Shown piece after piece: positions 1-11,136 of a stretch of 64,000 nucleotides of DNA. Source of the stretch: Caprella mutica. Taxonomy: Eukaryota > Arthropoda > Malacostraca > Amphipoda > Caprellidae. Position 1 is the first letter of the stretch, and each line of letters starts with the position of its first letter. The DNA lies in NCBI GenBank assembly GCA_947561585.1, contig CANNZV010000508.1, positions 248,001-312,000 on the forward strand, given 5' to 3'. The translations under genes were made by a program, and so were the position numbers. The notes beneath the pieces are model-generated. The model was given only the letters and a program-made list of their open reading frames with translations, made no database searches and was not told the origin of the DNA.

Positions 1-3000
1 GCGAGGTTTTCAATGATGGAAGTGGTAGCCACTTGTTCAACTGTTGGTACCCAGTTTTGCTTGCAGCAACTAAAAAATTAACTCCTAACCATCTTTGAAT
101 TGCGCTATATCTTGGTTTTTTCATTTTCTTCTTCATGAGATCCATTTTCATAATTTCCATTACTATTGGACTGAATACATTTCTATATTTGTGTGTGAAC
201 TCATCAATATTTAGTCTGGAGTATGTTTCAGTTACATTTTTGGTTACAGTTTTCATTTTTCTCCTACTTTTATATTCTCTTTTTCGGAATCTTTTGTATT
301 CCAAACGATGAGGAGTTTCCTGTAAAAAAAACATTGATAGAATTCAATAATTTTCAATCGCATAAATTAAAATAGCTAGTGAATTAAGAAACATATCAGT
401 TGGTGTTGATTTGTAGAAAAAAATTAGTGCAGCAGCTACTTACATCAGTTGAACATTCAATCTTCCGTTTGGTAGGAGCAGTGCGACAAGACTTTGGTGA
501 ACATCGTGATTTACGAAGTTCACATAACTGGAAAAAATACATATATTTTAAGAGAGCTATTTTCAATAATTTCTTTAAACAATCAGTATTCATTTTTTAT
601 TTAGAAACTCTTACAGTAGAAGTGGTAGCAGAATTATCAGGATTATTAATCGCATGTATTGAATAGGTATGGTCCACCTGTTGCTCTGGAACTGATTTAT
701 CAATAACCTGCAAATTAATAATAACTATTCATATACCTATATGTATGATATAATTTCTATAATTTATTAAAACTTTCCTATACAAAAAAACACTTACAGG
801 GCTATTGATCTCCATGCAGTTATCGGTATCATCCACAGATGTTGCAGAATAGCAATGATCTTTGAAAAAATCTTTTGGTTGATTTGACTGAAATAAATAT
901 ACATATATCAATTACTTCATTAAGACAGCCATATTGGTTAGCTTCAGCTGAAATATCCATTTGATCAGGATCAGCAGACTAAAAGCAATAATATTAGTTT
1001 TATTTATTGACACATCAGCCTCAATTATTTTAAAGAACATTTCATAACTACCAATTTAAATGACATTAATTTTTTCTTTCTTATATGAAGAAAATAGATG
1101 ACTTCTTGGCCATTGTATTATGTGCGAAGTGAAATAGCTTGACAAGAAGTGGTTTATACTTTATAATATCCCCAGCTTTCTTACTGAAATCCATTGATTC
1201 CATCATAAGGGTTAATCTCATTCTTATATTTGAAAGAATACTTAAAAGTAATTATAGGTGAGACTATTTGAGAATAATTACCAATTATATATGGGGCTAT
1301 TATATTCATATATCTCTTATTGTTGCTCTCAAGTTCTGAACAGCTGGTCTTTGTCAAGTTATTTCACCTAGTACAATAGCTAATGTATATAGTAAACACT
1401 AAATTTAAATAAACTAGCTACAACTAACATGAAGGTAATCTTTTTCTTCAATAGACTGAAAGTCTGGAACATCATCATCAGATAATTTTGAAAAAAGACA
1501 CCTTGCATACCCTTCACCGCTGACTGGATTGAGGTTTGAAGTAGAAGTACCAGGTACCTATGAGAATAAAAAGATATAAGTAGAAAAAAATAGGTAGAAA
1601 ATATTTTGATGATTCAATTTACAAATGAAGCCACTATATTATAATATGGAAGCTGTTAGTTAGTCACAAACTACAAAGTTATATTCAACATGCTATCAAT
1701 AAAAATAATAACATTTTCATATATAGTCATAGCTACTATGTTTGATTCAAAAAAGAAATACAATAAAAATAATAGCTATGACTGATAACCTTTAAACTGA
1801 GAAAAAAACGGGAAAAAAACATGAAACATTCGCAATACCCAGAAACTCAGTTAAGAGTCAGTTAAATAGTGAATTGAAGGTTTAATAAGAAACAAAAGAT
1901 GGAAAAAGAAGTAAACAAACATAAAAAAATGCACATTATGCCTTACAAGTTACAATACTGTTAGTATATTTTATAACTGAAGTAATATATCATTAGTTAT
2001 ATGTCATCTAGATATTTAGAAAAAAATTTGAAACTGAATAAAATAATCAATTAGCTAACAATATATACTACAAATTCCAAAGAGAGATTTGCTTTTTGAA
2101 AGTTTCATTCAAGAGGAGCGACTTACTTCATTATTCCTAGGGGTAGTTACTTGGTAGGATTTCTTGTAGGAAGGTGTTCCTGGAAGAATACATGAAGAGA
2201 GTTATAAATATAGAAAAACCTTTGTAAATTTGCTGAAGTTATATTCCATTGCAATTATCATATTGTTGGGAAGAATACAATCATATTATTGGGGAAGAAT
2301 ACAATGTCCTACCATAACAATATCATGTATGATTTCAACTGGAAAATTTGAATAATGAATATTTTATACTGATACTTTGATAAGAAACATTATTGTTATT
2401 ATTATTATATTCAGGGTTTAAGAGTTGTCCCTATCCACAACAGGTGATCCAAAGAGACATGAAGAGAAGAAAAGAAGGCCTCTTAGATGAGGGGACAGTG
2501 ATGTGGGAAAATTTTGGTGGGAAAACTGGATTACTGGATAAATGTTGGCTGAAACAGGCTGATTAGCCAAAATATAGGGGAAATGTTGGCTGATTTTCTC
2601 AGCTTTTTGCCATAGTCATAGGGTTTTGCCGTTTTGGTGTACTAGATATAGTCTGGTACCCATGCCTCCATGTTAATTTTGGCTTGGAATGTTCAAAATT
2701 AAGCAAAAATTGGCTTTGCTCAGAATTTTTTGAGATTTTGGCTAAAAAATTGGCTTAAATAGCTAGGTACCTACACTTTTCCATCCACTGAAATTCTGAA
2801 ACTTTGTAGGTGCCTAACTTAGGCTCTTAGAAAGTTAGCTAAGGTAAGTTTTACATCGTCGGTCATATTGCATGATCGGTCAAAGGATAAGTTCTGAGTT
2901 GTCAAATAAAATAGAAAACGAAAATGTAAAAAAAAATTTTGGAAGAAAGCTCATTCCTTCAACTCTCAGCAGATATTAACAAATTGGAATTATCAGTTAT

Positions 3001-6000
3001 ATATTTTTCACAAATAATTCACAAATTAATGTCTATTTTCAAGGCCTAAAAAAGTTTGGAGATCAGATTTTGGTCACAGTGCAAACTTTGGTCTCATGGC
3101 CAAGATTTTGAACCAAGTTTCTTCAAATATGGTACAAAGATGTCTAATGGAGTGCTTATGATTCTGGTAGAAGCAGAATCATGATAGATTATTTTTACTT
3201 TTGTTACCAACAATTTACTGAAGGTGCGGAGATGCACCTCGGGTAAAATTCAACCGGGATGAATCTCCTCACCCTGATAATTGATTTATAACAGGAGTTT
3301 GAATAAACTTACAATTTACTTCTTTTAGCACAACCATCAGCACTCTTATCAAATATCTTCATACAAAATTTGAAGTTATTTGGAGCAAAATTTGAAGCGT
3401 GAGAGAAAAATTTGTGCTAGCTACCCTCAAAAATCTGTTATCTGAAGTGTTTTTTGAAGTCATGAAAAAAGATAAGAATGAGTGATTTATTTATGAAAAA
3501 TTTAAAATAGATAAAGTAAATTGGTTTTCTCTATCTTATAGTGAAAGGAATGAGCTTTCTTTTCATGATAACTTTTTTTCAATTTTTGTTTTCTATTTCA
3601 TAGGAAACTGGGTGCGGATATTCGCCCCTAATAGTGGTGGAGATTCGCCCCGATAAAGGGCAGTTGAATCTCCGCACTGTTTTTTCTTAATAACTCTACT
3701 CTTAGTCTTAGGTACCTAGGTATTCTTTGTTATTCATGATACGGTGATACCTGCAGGCCAGATTGTATTTAATGGTAAAACCAGCAGACTTATCAGAGGG
3801 ATTTTTTCTCCTTGTAAAGAAATATTCCAGATTGTATTTAATGGTAAAACCAGCCGATTTATCAGAGCCCAGAGGGATTTTTTCCCTGTAAACTTGTAAA
3901 GTAATATTCTAGCAAAATCAGCTGGTTTTTAGCTATTTATTAAATTATTCCTATGATGCCATTAATTTTCAATGGGAAGACTGGGAAGATACTGGCTGAT
4001 TAGCCAAAATATGAGGTAAATGTTATTGTTGGCTGGTTTTATCAGCTTTTTACAAATATCAGAGGGTTTTGGTGCACCAAATACAGTCTGGCCTGCAGGT
4101 GGGGCGGGTAGGTAATAACTAATAGGCCAAGTAATCCATGTTTCACAGTATGGACAAAGACGCCAGTATATTGGCAACTTTTGAGGGGTGAAATAAGTTG
4201 AAAAACATGTTAATAACAAGTAAATCACTCATAAATAGTCTCAAGAGATGCAGATGCATCAGACAATAAGCATGAGGATATTTTCAAGTGTAATTTTGTA
4301 AAATCTTCACTAGGAAGTCAAATTTCTTCTTCAAAATATCTTAAATGTCACGACCTGAGTCCATTTTCTCATCAAACTGGTGACATTCCTGCCACACTTT
4401 GAAAAATGGCAAGTAGCTAATAAAGCATATCCAAACTCGCCATTTTAATGGCGAGTTTGTGACAGTTATTTTGAATCCTTCAAATGCAAATGGCGATTTT
4501 TATTTTTTTTCTCCTATGCTACAAAGTTATTTTGGAGAGAATTTATGAAAATTTGATCATTTTGGAGAGAATTTGTTGAATTTTGGAGAGAGCTGGAGAG
4601 ACAAATGTCAAATGGCGAGTTTATGAGACATACTACTTTACTTGGGCTGCGGGGCGGCTGCGGGCCGGGCAGTGGTAATAGGTATCATGAAAAAGTTGAG
4701 GCTGACTCACTGCTTAGTCTGCCACCAGGAGCCAGGCTGCAGAATAGGGGACATTTTATACATTTTCTGTGCTAACAAACAAACAATCCTTAATTTCCTA
4801 CTATATTTACATGTATTTTACTGAGAACAGAAGGCAAAATTATAAAATAGAGGATTTATTTGAGAACACTTTCACAGGTCCTACAGTCTGATAGAAACAA
4901 AATAAACAAATGAATTTTTTTAAATTTTTAGAGTTTTTATTAGGTAGGTACCTAGGTAGGACCGTAGGTACATGATCAATAATGTGGAACTGGTTGACAA
5001 CCCACCATATTTAAGAGTCTGTAAGAGAGTGAGCCAATTAATGAGCAACAATTTCATAAAAATTTAGAGCGAGCCAAACCAATTTTAGCTAGGGCCGCTA
5101 GGCTAGCATCCAGATTGTATTTGGTGGTAAACTAAGCTAGGTAATTCTTGAAGATTTCAAGCCAAAATTAACATGGGATGATGGGAACATTCAACATAGG
5201 AATTAATTCAGAATTATAAGCCAACTGAATTTATTATTTATCTGAGTTTTGAACTTTTGAATTGTAAGCCAATTAATTGTTATTTGGCTTTAACTGACAT
5301 ACTCTGTGATAATGATATGGATGATGGACAACCCATAACTTATCCTTTGACCGATCACCATGCACAACTTACCTAGGCCAGTCTGTAATTCGTGGTAAAT
5401 TCCACCGACATGTCGGTGGAATTTTTTCCACTTTGAAAATAATATTCTGGCAAAGTCGGTGGATTTTTAGCTATTTCAGCCTATTTATTCCTATGTTACC
5501 ATTAATTTTCGGTGGATAAATTGGGAAAATGTTGGTGGAACAGCCAAATTACTGGAAATTTATGGTGGATTTTTTCAGCTTTTAGAAAAAGTCAGTGGGA
5601 TTTTGTGCACCAAATACAGACTGGTACCTAGGTAGGTACGTAGGTACTACCTACCTAACTAGTAGGTAGGTAGCTATTAGCTACCTACCTACCTACTTAT
5701 ATTGTAGTTAGGTATTATGTAACACTAGCTACTAGCTAGGTCAGGTACCTACCTGAATAATTTCCAGGAATTGCAGAGCTTTTCAATCTTTTACGATATG
5801 GAGATAGGACATTTGTAAAATCGCTTCTCCTAAAATGATTATCACAAATAAAGTAATTCTTGATAAGACTTTTTTCTGATAAATTTCTCATTTTGCTGTC
5901 AGCCATGTTTAGCCATGATTGGTAGTCGTGTTTCCTAAAATTGTAAAACTTAAAGTTTTTCAAGTCTTTCGAACTGTTCTTACAGTTTTTAAAAGAACAG

Positions 6001-6020
6001 TTCTTTACACGAGGTCCCAT
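1..6020 (-). CDS. THAP-domain / P-element-transposase-like gene, 8 exons, 3' end outside window
   Basis: I assembled this gene by splice sites. Minus-strand exons: 5753-6020, 2127-2179, 1429-1557, 916-978, 798-887, 615-707, 444-527, and 319 down past base 1. The first junction is phase 1 and the others phase 0; every joined codon is open, giving about 366 residues. Donors are gtaggt, gtaagt, gttagt, gtaatt, gtaagt, gtaaga, gtaagt; acceptors are pyrimidine tracts ending in ag. Residues 1-87 form a THAP C2CH zinc finger (DNA binding). Residues about 90-260 are polar linker. The last exon is strongly basic, then contains KKPRYSAIQRWLGVNF and WLPLPS, like the segment before the catalytic domain in P-element and THAP9 transposases. 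The catalytic RNase H-like part would lie left of the window, so activity cannot be judged. Intact splicing and no stops argue for a functional or recently functional gene, either domesticated or a P-like element. Intron 1 carries MITEs. THAP assignment is firm; P-element relation is inference. Confidence 0.72.
2500..2656. repeat. Right-half fragment of the CCAGTCTGTATTTGGTG MITE family
   Basis: The segment carries the internal words GCTGATTAGCCAAAATATAG and TTTTCTCAGCTTTTT and ends in a degenerate terminus (TATAGTCTGG at about 2647-2656), like the right halves of the complete copies at 3758 and 5378. No left end is recognisable. It lies in intron 1 of the THAP gene. Confidence 0.5.
3758..4091. 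mobile_element. hAT-like MITE, complete, 8-bp TSD CCTGCAGG
   Basis: Left end CCAGATTGTATTTAATGG and right end (reverse complement) CCAGACTGTATTTGGTGC form the TIRs. The element is flanked by exact 8-bp direct repeats CCTGCAGG at 3750-3757 and 4092-4099. An 8-bp TSD is typical of hAT elements. It is 334 bp and has no coding capacity. The repeated AACCAGC...TTATCAGAG block near the left end suggests an internal duplication of the left terminus. Confidence 0.75.
5109..5140. repeat. Left-end fragment of the same MITE family
   Basis: CCAGATTGTATTTGGTGGTA matches the terminal repeat of the copies at 3758 and 5378. No partner end is seen nearby, so this is a truncated relic. Confidence 0.4.
5378..5624. 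mobile_element. hAT-like MITE, complete, 8-bp TSD TACCTAGG
   Basis: TIRs are CCAGTCTGTAATTCGTGG and, on the other strand, CCAGTCTGTATTTGGTGC. Exact 8-bp direct repeats TACCTAGG flank it at 5370-5377 and 5625-5632. It is 247 bp with the same internal plan as the copy at 3758. Insertion into a TAGG/CCTA-rich target may explain the adjacent TAGGTACC-rich simple sequence (5625-5755). Confidence 0.75.
5633..5752. repeat. TAGG/CCTA simple repeat with palindromes
   Basis: The run is built almost entirely of TAGGTA, ACCTAC and AGCTA words arranged as inverted repeats, for example the block around 5660-5695. The first donor site of the THAP gene (gtaggt) lies at its edge. Confidence 0.6.
5753..6020 (-). 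CDS. THAP zinc finger (exon 1 of the gene above)
   Basis: ATG at 6018-6020 opens with MGPRVKNCSFKNCKNSS, the CxxxxC half of a THAP finger. The second half, YFICDNHF, supplies the distal C and H. A basic stretch and RLKSSAIPGNYS close the domain, matching the usual AVP-like end. Length (about 85 residues) is typical. The exon ends in phase 1 at TCAG|gtaggt (donor at 5752-5751). The four zinc ligands are all present. Confidence 0.85.
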
Positions 6021-6140
6021 TATAGTTCGTTTAGGTACCTAGATACACAATATGATAATAAATAATTTGAAAACCTCATGCAAAATAGAAACGTTATCAC
6101 TTGGGCTTGTAGATAACAACTAGGCTAGTACGTAATATAT

Positions 6141-6212
6141 CAAGATGGCCGCTCAAGATTTGATTATGAATGTCGGGTTGCTATGACAACCAGACAAATC
6201 CTGATGACGTCA
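6141..6212. promoter_or_regulatory. Promoter motif cluster upstream of the THAP gene
   Basis: Within 72 bp, 121-192 bp upstream of the minus-strand ATG, lie CAAGATGGCCGC (6141-6152, YY1-like), the palindrome GGTTGCTATGACAACC (6176-6191, RFX X-box-like) and a perfect CRE TGACGTCA (6205-6212). All three are typical of TATA-less housekeeping promoters in animals. The clustering is what the sequence shows; the regulatory role is inferred. It could also serve a divergent plus-strand transcript. Confidence 0.5.
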
Positions 6213-7330
6213 TTTGACTACATTCACAATTCAAAACATAATGCAGTGTCCTTACTATCTTATTCTATGTACTGTGCTACCTACCTAGCTATCCTTACTA
6301 AGTGCCCTGACTATACCTACTTATTATTACCAATCTTACTTTACGACCAATCTTTTTCTTACTGTGTATCCTTACTATCATAATCACATTTGAAAATGTA
6401 TAAATTTTGACACAATTTTAGAATATCCAATTGGTGTATTGTAAACAATCTTGCTTGTATTTCATCTTTGGTATTTCAGAGTTAAGTAACAACTATATTT
6501 AAAGTGCTCACTTCCATAATTTCACAACATCCCAGTTTTTTCATCATTTTCTCCACAATTTTCGATGTTTCTGATGATGTTAATTTATTAGTCACACCAC
6601 GTGTAACATTTCACAGCAGATTACAAAACACAACAATAATCATTATTGACTTTTGTTCTATACTGTATTGGAAGTTTAATTGCTCTATTATAATTGATAT
6701 TCTAAAATGATCCGTTTGTATCTATTTAATTGTTCAAATAATAGATTAATTTTGATTACATGCTATAATTAATTAAATCTGCTATCAACAGGTATTTCAT
6801 TATCGAAATAAATTGGTTCATTGTATCTGCAATTCACTTAATTACAACTAAATATAACATTTCCTTTACTCTGACCGTTATTAATATTTTGCCATGAGCC
6901 ATTGCCAGCCTTGTCAAAAATGGAGGCACTAGTGTCATTTAGCTGCTTTATAACCTGCCTGCATATTTTTTGTATATCACGAGGGGTAAATGCTTTTAAT
7001 CGTACCTCATCTGCTCATCCTTCGCCAGTTACTTGGCTAAATCTTGAAGAAAACTCCCTTTTGAAACATCTGCTACTAATTTTCCCCTCTTGGTAGTAAT
7101 GAATCGTCCATTTTTGGCATTTTCACATAGCTGCAATAAAGTGTTTGACAGTTAAAATCCCTTTAATATACAAAAACATTCATAACTTTCCAAATTTCAC
7201 ATGGGTTCAAATAATATTTCAGCAAGATACTAACCTAAAAGCAATCTTCAATAGTGAGCAGCTAAGTTTCACTACTGTACGATCAATATTATTTTAATTT
7301 TTAACAATATAGTGATCTGCAATAAAGCGA
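6213..7330. other. No gene recognised; contains a degenerate segment repeated at 60.3 kb
   Basis: AT-rich sequence. Positions 6895-7115 resemble 60300-60560, sharing words such as CCAGCCTTG, CAAAAATGGA, CCTGCCTGC, CACGAGGGG and AATCGTCCATT. This indicates a dispersed, decayed coding-type repeat. I cannot name its protein. Confidence 0.3.
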
Positions 7331-7334
7331 ATGG

Positions 7335-7425
7335 GTGATCGGTAAGTTCCACCCCGGTATGTTCTACTCCGGTATGTTCCAAGTACATATATTCCACCCC
7401 AATAAGTTCCACCCCACTTTACAGG
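7335..7425. repeat. Block of GGTATGTTCCACCCC word repeats
   Basis: Four to five degenerate copies of GGTAWGTTCYACCCC follow one another. A related block sits at 17885-17960 in the same orientation. The design resembles the termini of the foldback elements elsewhere in the window, but no inverted partner is seen here. Confidence 0.45.
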
Positions 7426-7607
7426 TTAGTTTTGGTTAGTCATTAATATTGATCATTATTAATATTTTGTCTAATATTAAGAAACTTGCTTTTTCTTTAT
7501 ATTCAATTTAACTCTTTGTTGGCCAATCACAAGCTGTTTATTTTCACTACACATGTGACAGAAAAGCATAAGAAAGTTTGTGTGAATGCATTTTATCAGT
7601 TTAATCT

Positions 7608-8540
7608 ATCCTGAAGCTGATTTTGGTTAATGGAAGAGTAGGGGATTGGCGTCCCTTGAGTCCCAAACTGTCGTAATTTGGATTATGTTATTTTTTTCCA
7701 TGTTTATCATTCTTTAATCGCTATTTGCGGTTTTAGGGGGCAGAGCTAGGCTTATGCTTTTTAACTATGAGGTCTAATATTTGATTCCAGGACAATAAAC
7801 CCCGTACAAAAAATCCCTCGCGGTCAAAACCCCCCCGTGCAATAAAACCCCCGGACAAATACCCCCGGACAAAACCCTCCAAGCAAAAAACATTATTCAA
7901 TGCGAACCAATGATAATTATTACATTTTCTTCGAAAATATGACAAATTTTTTGCAAAATAAGGTATGCCCAATTACCTATTTTATAGTAAAAAATAAGCA
8001 CAGTATACATTTTGTCACTATCAAACCTGGCCGGGGGGGGGGGGGGGCAAGCCCCCCCCCAAACCCCCCCAATCGGACCGCTAGCCTAACCTTAGGTGCA
8101 CTATATCTCTTTATATTTATAGAATATAGTAATTTTATTAATAAAAAATTAATGAAAATTAATTAAAATGAATTATGCTATTTATATCGACCAGGGGTTT
8201 TTTGCACCGGGGTTTTTTTGCTTGGGGGGTTCTTGTCCGGGGGGGTATTTGTCCGGGGTGTTTATTGTACGGTTTTTTTTTGTCCGGAAGGTATATTGCA
8301 CGGGGGTTTTTTGACCGCGGGGGTTTTTCGCACGGGGGGTTATTGTCCTGTCACCCTAATATTTGGTGTTAGGGAGGATTCTAAGGTTCACTTTTTACTG
8401 ATAGATGGTAGGTGAAATGAATCATGGAGACAATTACCTTTCTGAAAGCTTCTTACAGTCACTTGCCTTTAATTTCCTTTTGTCGTCAGCTATATGGCAT
8501 TTGGTTCCGAAATAGACGTTAAAACCTCTATTTATAATAA
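7608..8540. repeat. Dispersed unclassified repeat, copy 1 (split by a foldback element)
   Basis: Starts at TATCCTGAAGCTG and ends near GGTTCCGAAATAGACG. It aligns by eye with 10541-10914 and 36068-36540, sharing GGCGTCCCTTG, CTGTCGTAATTTGGATTATG, CGCTATTTGCGGTTTTAG and GATATGGCATTTGG. The foldback element at 7784-8355 interrupts it. No coding region is apparent. Confidence 0.55.
7784..8355. mobile_element. Foldback element with GGACAA-word termini, direct repeat CTAATATTTG
   Basis: Both ends are arrays of degenerate 15-20-bp words of type CCCCCGGACAAWA, inverted relative to each other (left about 7788-7890, right about 8190-8352). Exact 10-bp direct repeats CTAATATTTG flank the element at 7774-7783 and 8356-8365, and it interrupts a dispersed repeat whose other copies lack it. 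The centre holds a G17/C10 hairpin (about 8033-8070) and AT-rich sequence. No transposase is encoded. Confidence 0.7.
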
Positions 8541-8544
8541 TGAT

Positions 8545-8825
8545 ATACTTTTGAACTGCGAGGTCGTAGTTTTTGGTTAGGCTTGTTGGCTTCATTTACT
8601 ATCAAATCATCACCAGTGTTTGTGTCCTTTGAGTAACATACCTAGGTAAGTGGCTGCATTCAATGAATAGTTATTCTGTATGCATGAGCATTATCAATGA
8701 CAGATGGTAGGTGATTTTAATCAAGAAGCCAATTTCCATTCTGAGTACTTTTTTAGTCCCTTATATTAAATTTCTTTCTTACGTCAGCGATATGGCCTTT
8801 GGCTCATTAGTACCCTACTACCAAT
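8545..8825. repeat. Dispersed unclassified repeat, copy 2 (partial)
   Basis: Shares GGCTTCATTTACTATCA, AAGTGGCTGCATTCA, GCATGAGCAT and CGTCAGCGATATGGCCTTTG with 36250-36510. It follows copy 1 head to tail and lacks the first part of the repeat. Confidence 0.5.
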
Positions 8826-8829
8826 AATA

Positions 8830-9665
8830 TTTCATAGAGCACAAAATTACTGTTTGTTCAATGTAGCACAATAATTATACAAGTTTAAGTATCTATTAAT
8901 TACTCACATATACTGAGTGAGAGTTAAGCTATTGATGGATTTTAAAACATTTAATAAATGCACGACTTTAAACTTTTTCATCACAGTCACAAACAATGAA
9001 AGACTGTATATTATTATTAATATGCTTATATACGTAGTACTTCAATAACTCTAAAATAAATTTTCTTTCTATAACTCATAGAAAATGAGCGATATAATCA
9101 AGGAGTGACGATTTTAATTTTTTTGTTTCTTTACATCGCTTTAGTTACCGTTTGGTAACTAAACTGAGTCGTGATTTGGTAACTAAAGCGGGGAATACCT
9201 GTAGGTATAACATTTCACCACAGCATATAAAACATAATAATATTCATAATTGACATGTATTCTGTACTCCATTGGAGGTATAATTGCTACACTATAATTT
9301 GTATTTTAAACTTATCAGATTGTATCTTTTTAATTGTGTCTGTAATAGATTAATTTTGATTACATGGTATAATTAATTCAATTTTATCAACAGGTGTTTC
9401 CTCATCAAAATACATTGGTTTATTGTATCAGAAATTGAGTGATGTAAATGAAATCTCTAATGTAATAAATTTAACTGATTTTCTTTTTATTAATGCGGGT
9501 ATAGGTATACATATACTCCAATTGCTTTTCAATTATTCTATTTCAAGAATAGTTTTATACTATAGTTTTTGAAACTAATTTTTCCTGAAGTTAAATGAAA
9601 AATAATAATTTATGAATAGGTAAGTACGTTTAGTTAGTTTTTGGATCAATAATTCAGTAATTTAT
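8830..9665. other. No gene recognised
   Basis: AT-rich sequence without an open frame or repeat I can classify. Only scattered stop-rich stretches are seen. Confidence 0.3.
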
Positions 9666-9673
9666 CTCATAAC

Positions 9674-9851
9674 TAGGGCTGTGACAATATGAGTTTAAAA
9701 TAATAGATCCCGAAAATATTATAGACGGATTGAATTAAAGAGTATTTAATCGTTCTAAACCAGCGGTATATAGTATTTAATACCATTTCTTTCATTTCGT
9801 CTATGTTATTCTTAAGATCTATGATTTTAAATGCATATTGTCACAGCCCTA
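9674..9851. mobile_element. hAT-type MITE (TAGGGCTGTGACAATATG family), TSD CTCATAAC
   Basis: Perfect 18-bp TIRs TAGGGCTGTGACAATATG bound 178 bp. Exact 8-bp direct repeats CTCATAAC lie at 9666-9673 and 9852-9859. This is a textbook short hAT-type non-autonomous element. Two diverged relatives occur at 16836-17000 and 56342-57094. Confidence 0.85.
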
Positions 9852-10540
9852 CTCATAACTTAGAAGTAAAAAAAATTATTGTAAATTATTTCAATTAGAC
9901 GTGCCTATCCCGGGCAAGAAGGTTTTATGCCTGGGATATTCCCTTAATATCTACAATATTCCCTCCTAATCTGCACTCACAGTTTGATGAAGAAGGGATA
10001 TTCCTGTAACAATAATATTGGATAGTATTCAAATTCTTATACGAGGGAATGTTCCAGGAATATTGGAGAGTTACAGTATTCGGTCAGATATCATCCTAGG
10101 ATATTCAGGGAATATCATATTTCTATAGTATTCCATGTGAAACAAATTGGAATATTCTTGGAATATATATTTTTGATAGTATTCCATTCTGAATATCCCA
10201 TAAATAATCCAAGAATTATCAAGCTAGTTACGTATAATAGTATTCCCAAAAATAAATAGAAGGAATATCCCTGGAACATTTGGGATCTACAGTATTCTTA
10301 GTGAAACAATGACGGAATGTAACAGGAATCGAATGAAAAATTTTACTTCCTGAAATACTTTTGAATATCCCTGGAACTATTTCAATATTTTTGATAAGGA
10401 ATATATCCCATTGGGTAATATGAAGGAATGTTTCTGGAAGATGGGAAATTTAAAGTATGTATTTCAAACAACAAAGGAATGTCAATTGAATCGAACGATG
10501 ATTTTTTCTATTTCCTTAGAATTTGGTTGTCTAATTTGAA

Positions 10541-10914
10541 AACAAAGAAACGTGGGTTTGTAAGATGAACTGTTGTAATTTAGATTTCATATGTTCTCTT
10601 CTAATTTTTATCATCTATATAATTTTTTAACGCTACTTGTAGTTTTAAAAGATAGCGCAAGAGTTGAGCTCTTCAACTATGTCTATGAGGTGTTAGATTT
10701 TCCGTGTTTGGTATGTCCTTCCATTTTCATCTTCCATTCATACAAAACTCTTTCACAGAGGTTTTCTGCATCCATGAGCATTGTCACTGACTTCTGATGA
10801 GACTTCTTCTAAAAATTCACTTTCCTTTCTGGTTGCTTCTTCCAGTCTCTTGTATTTCAAAACGTCATCGATATGGCATTTTGTTCTTAAGCAGACACTA
10901 AACCACCAAGTGAA
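10541..10914. repeat. Dispersed unclassified repeat, copy 3 (cut by piggyBac)
   Basis: Shares CTGTTGTAATTTAGATT, AACGCTACTTGTAGTTTTA, GATAGCGC and TCCATGAGCATTGTCAC with copy 4 at 36 kb. The piggyBac element begins exactly at its TTAA (10915). Confidence 0.55.
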
Positions 10915-11136
10915 TTAACCCTTTAGCGGGCACTAACAGAAATAATTAAGATACACAAGAATTTCCTTTTAGTATCACATAATAGATGTATTTATAAGAC
11001 ATTTTTTACTCCTGAACAAATTTTCCTATCATGCATACTCTCTCTGAAAAATCGCATCAAAGAAGATGCCCGTATGGGCTGACCGCCAGGCTTACCAAAG
11101 ACCATAGTATGCCCGCTTGGGCTGCTTGGCCCGTTA

